Assembly: GCA_947565445.1 (NCBI GenBank)
Contig: CANOGC010000004.1
Coordinates: 1-55,377 of the forward strand
Direction of reading: 5' to 3'
DNA: 55,377 bases
Source of the DNA: an uncultured Clostridium sp.
Lineage (GTDB): Bacteria; Bacillota; Clostridia; TANB77; CAG-508
Positions 53,185 to 55,377 of the stretch are shown in pieces; position 1 is the first letter of the stretch; the number at the start of each line of letters is the position of its first letter. The notes below the pieces were generated by a model, which saw nothing but the letters and a program-made list of their open reading frames with translations, was not told the origin of the DNA and searched no databases. The position numbers were made by a program, and so were the translations under genes.

Positions 53185-54908
53185 TAAGCTATCACCTCTT
53201 TTTCCATTTGTATTTCATATAATTTAAAATACTTCTTATAGAATTCATCCAAACTCAATCCTGAAAGCCATTTTTTGGTATGCTTATCCTTATCTACTTG
53301 ATATTCACTCATATTTGCTTGATTAGACTGGCTATTTAATATCTCTATTTTATTATTATCTTTTCTATATAGTTGTTTTGGAATATATACTTGCATTTCT
53401 TGATTTATTGGAAGATACATACCTTTAGTGGTTTCTATTTCTGTTCCAGATAATTTAATAAAGATAGACATAGGATTTTTACTTTTACTTTCAATCTTTT
53501 CCTCTTGTTTAGTAAGTCCTGTCATTTCTTTTGTTTCTTCTTTTAGAACCTCTTTAATATTATCAATAGTTAATCCAAGTATATTTTTATTATTATTAAA
53601 AACTAACAGTGTTTTGTATTTATCATTATTTACATACTGTCTTGACAGCGCAGATTTCATATCATCTGTATAAGCTAACCCATATCTAACAGCCTCCATA
53701 ACCTCATCATTTTTAAATCTACTTATTGCTTGTTCTTTTAGATTTTGCACATAAGTTTTCGGAAATAGTTTTTCAAATTGATTATTACTATTTGCTATAA
53801 AAATTTCTTCAAATTCATCTGGATTATTTTCAATATAATCTTTTATGCTACTATCAAAACTTTCTTTATATTGTTTAATTATAATTTCCTTTTGTTCTTT
53901 TGTTAGCTTAACATCTATAATATTTCCTTTAATATCAAATGTCTTAGCTTTATCTAATAGATTTTGTAGAATAAAAATTTTATCATTTTTAAATTTAATA
54001 TAATTATCTGTATTAAAAATAAAATCTCTAATGTAACTGCCTATATTAATAGTTTGTTCATTATCCTTCAAAAATCTTTCGTCATTTAAGGATTCTTTCA
54101 CTGTATTTATTTCTAGTTTTCCAAGTTCTATATATTTTAGTAATATCTGGTCTTGATGTTTCGTAGCATAATTCTTTATTAATTCTAAAATATAGTTGTA
54201 AAATACTATATTCTTATATCTGTCAACTCTATTTTCTAAATTTACTCCTGTAGGATTTATAATTTTATCAATCTCATCACTTTTATAATTTGTATTATTC
54301 ATAATATATTCCTTAAAATTTAAAGTATCTTTTGTGTTTTTTATAAAACCATCTTTCCACATTTTGTTATATATATTGTATATGTTATCTACATTTAATT
54401 CAGTATTGTTAATATATTTATATCTCAATAAAAAAGTAAATGCAGATATTTGGGTTTTATATATTTGTTCCCTTGTCATATTTGCCATTTGCAAGTCCCC
54501 AAAGTCTTTATAATTACCAAGTTCTGAAATATCTAATACATTTACTTTTAACTGTGATTTTAATAGTTCTGGAATAATTCTAATCATTGCATCTTTTCCA
54601 GGTCCATCATTGTCTAAACAAAGAGTAACTTCACAGTCTAATTTTTTAATTAAGTCAGTATGCTCCTTTGTTAATGCTGTTCCCATTATTCCCACTACAT
54701 TATCTATTTTCATTTGTTTAGCACTTATTACATCCATATAGCCTTCCACAATTATTAATTCATCATTTTTAGCATAGAATTTTGCTTTATGATAATTAAA
54801 TAGTAAATTGCTCTTATCAAATAATGGATTTGCAGTTGTATTTAAGTATTTAGGTTTAGTGCTATCACTTATTGCTCTTGCACCAAATCCAACTGGAGAA
54901 CGCTTTAG
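53184..54908 (-). pseudogene. DnaG-type primase gene, 5' end removed by a second element
   Basis: The frame is open from 54908 to 53184. It starts RSPVGFGARAISDS, then PKYLNTTANPLFDKSNLLF, the TOPRIM motifs (LIIVEGYMDVISAKQM and CLDNDGPGKD), and a long helical C-terminus. These are the middle and end of a DnaG-type primase; the zinc-binding N-terminus is absent because a serine-recombinase element has inserted at the palindrome 54895-54930. An internal ATG (54749) within EGYMD would give a fragment without a complete TOPRIM. Transfer primases complete the second strand in the recipient, so this ICE may be impaired unless the element excises. Confidence 0.88.
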
Positions 54909-54930
54909 TTAAGTACACTAAATGTTCTCC
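54895..54930. repeat. Palindromic attachment-like site in the primase gene
   Basis: The outer arms GGAGAAC and GTTCTCC enclose inner arms TTTAGT and ACTAAA. The left part is still primase coding sequence (KRSPVG). It lies 16 bases from the stop of the recombinase at 54947. Its form parallels 1323-1361. Confidence 0.7.
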
Positions 54931-54946
54931 CTATAAAATAGCTTGA

Positions 54947-55377
54947 TTAAGCCGTTATTCTTTCATTTAACATTTTTTCAATTACCATTGTCATATCTTC
55001 TAAACTAACTGGAAAAGAAATTATGCCAACACCTCTATAATATATATCTATCTCTTGAACTTTTTTACCATTTATCTTTTCTGTTTGATGAACTAATATC
55101 TTTTCTATTAACTCATTTAAAATTTCTGGTGTTAGTTCAGTTATTTCAGTATATTTCTTAACATTAGATATAAATTGTGTTAAATCAGTTGTTTTCTTTT
55201 CAGTATTGTTTATTTCCTTTGATAATTGTTCAATCTTTGTTTTTAGCTCTTTTTGTTCTTTATCATAATTAAAAGATAAGTTTCTAAATCTTTCATCTGT
55301 TATTTTTCCAGATATATTATCTTCGTAAATGTGCATAAATAAGTTATCAATTTCAGTTATTCGTTTCTTTGCTTGTT
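54947..55377 (-). CDS. Large serine recombinase, C-terminal part, cut by window edge
   Basis: The frame is open through the right edge, so only the C-terminal coiled coil and tail are visible. HIYEDNISGKITDERF and the following KEQKELK region match the recombinase at the left edge closely, and both share the IDIYYRGVGII/IDIYYNGVGII segment. It is the integrase of an element that entered the ICE primase gene and continues beyond the window. The catalytic domain is not visible. Confidence 0.9.
   Translation of the reverse strand, partial: QAKKRITEIDNLFMHIYEDNISGKITDERFRNLSFNYDKEQKELKTKIEQLSKEINNTEKKTTDLTQFISNVKKYTEITELTPEILNELIEKILVHQTEKINGKKVQEIDIYYRGVGIISFPVSLEDMTMVIEKMLNERITA

Noticed and set aside
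1..55377. CRISPR arrays, tRNA and rRNA genes
   Set aside because: No regularly spaced repeats and no tRNA- or rRNA-like sequence were recognised by eye on either strand.

Overview
The window is very AT-rich. TAA, TAG and TGA all act as stops, GGAGG-type ribosome binding sites are strong, and there are Spo0A-like, AbrB/SpoVT-like and DUF4364 proteins. This fits a low-GC Clostridia-type Firmicute, probably an uncultured gut anaerobe; the species cannot be named from the sequence. I saw no rRNA, tRNA or CRISPR.

Layout. (1) 1-1361 is the end of a mobile element whose large serine recombinase is cut by the window edge; it sits in a decayed dinD gene (1340-1888). (2) 1889-5866 is chromosome: serS, ysxC, a DUF4364 regulator, an ABC permease, and the 3' stub of its ATPase gene. 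(3) At about 5866 a large integrative conjugative element (ICE) begins, inserted in that ATPase gene. It runs to the right edge. (4) 5868-9740 is the ICE integration and regulation end. (5) 9.7-24 kb is accessory cargo: sigma/anti-sigma genes, an Asp-less Spo0A-like regulator, a cell-wall lysin pair, XRE regulators and small secreted proteins. (6) 24-43 kb, almost all on the minus strand, holds a C5 methyltransferase, relaxase, MobC, an oriT-like region and a long set of large-polyvalent-type or antirestriction-type proteins. (7) 43-54.9 kb is the conjugation machine: NlpC/P60 hydrolase, VirB4, PrgI, a VirB6/TrbL-like membrane protein, Maff2-like protein, VirD4 and a primase. (8) A second serine-recombinase element has split the primase at about 54.9 kb and leaves the window on the right.

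Main discovery. Seven genes that look broken (ysxC, dcm, NlpC/P60, virB4, the trbL-like gene, the Maff2-like gene, virD4) are interrupted at fifteen places. Every place has the same form: an in-frame CGG codon whose C must be skipped so that the next triplet is a glycine GGN codon. Skipping restores intact family proteins, including a Walker A motif, a VirD4 Walker B region and methyltransferase motif X. Reading by eye, I found no CGG used as an ordinary in-frame codon in the other chromosomal and ICE genes. The only exceptions are five CGG codons in four small secreted-protein genes that look foreign. This suggests +1 frameshifting at a hungry or unassigned CGG codon. The rival explanation is a systematic base-insertion error, and it must be excluded.

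Two further patterns stand out. All four small secreted-protein genes are flanked by gene-specific perfect inverted repeats, one arm in the 5' leader and one between the stop codon and the terminator. Many unrelated ICE proteins share short acidic-aromatic C-terminal tails such as FDYDY or DIADNMF, a candidate sorting or co-transfer signal.
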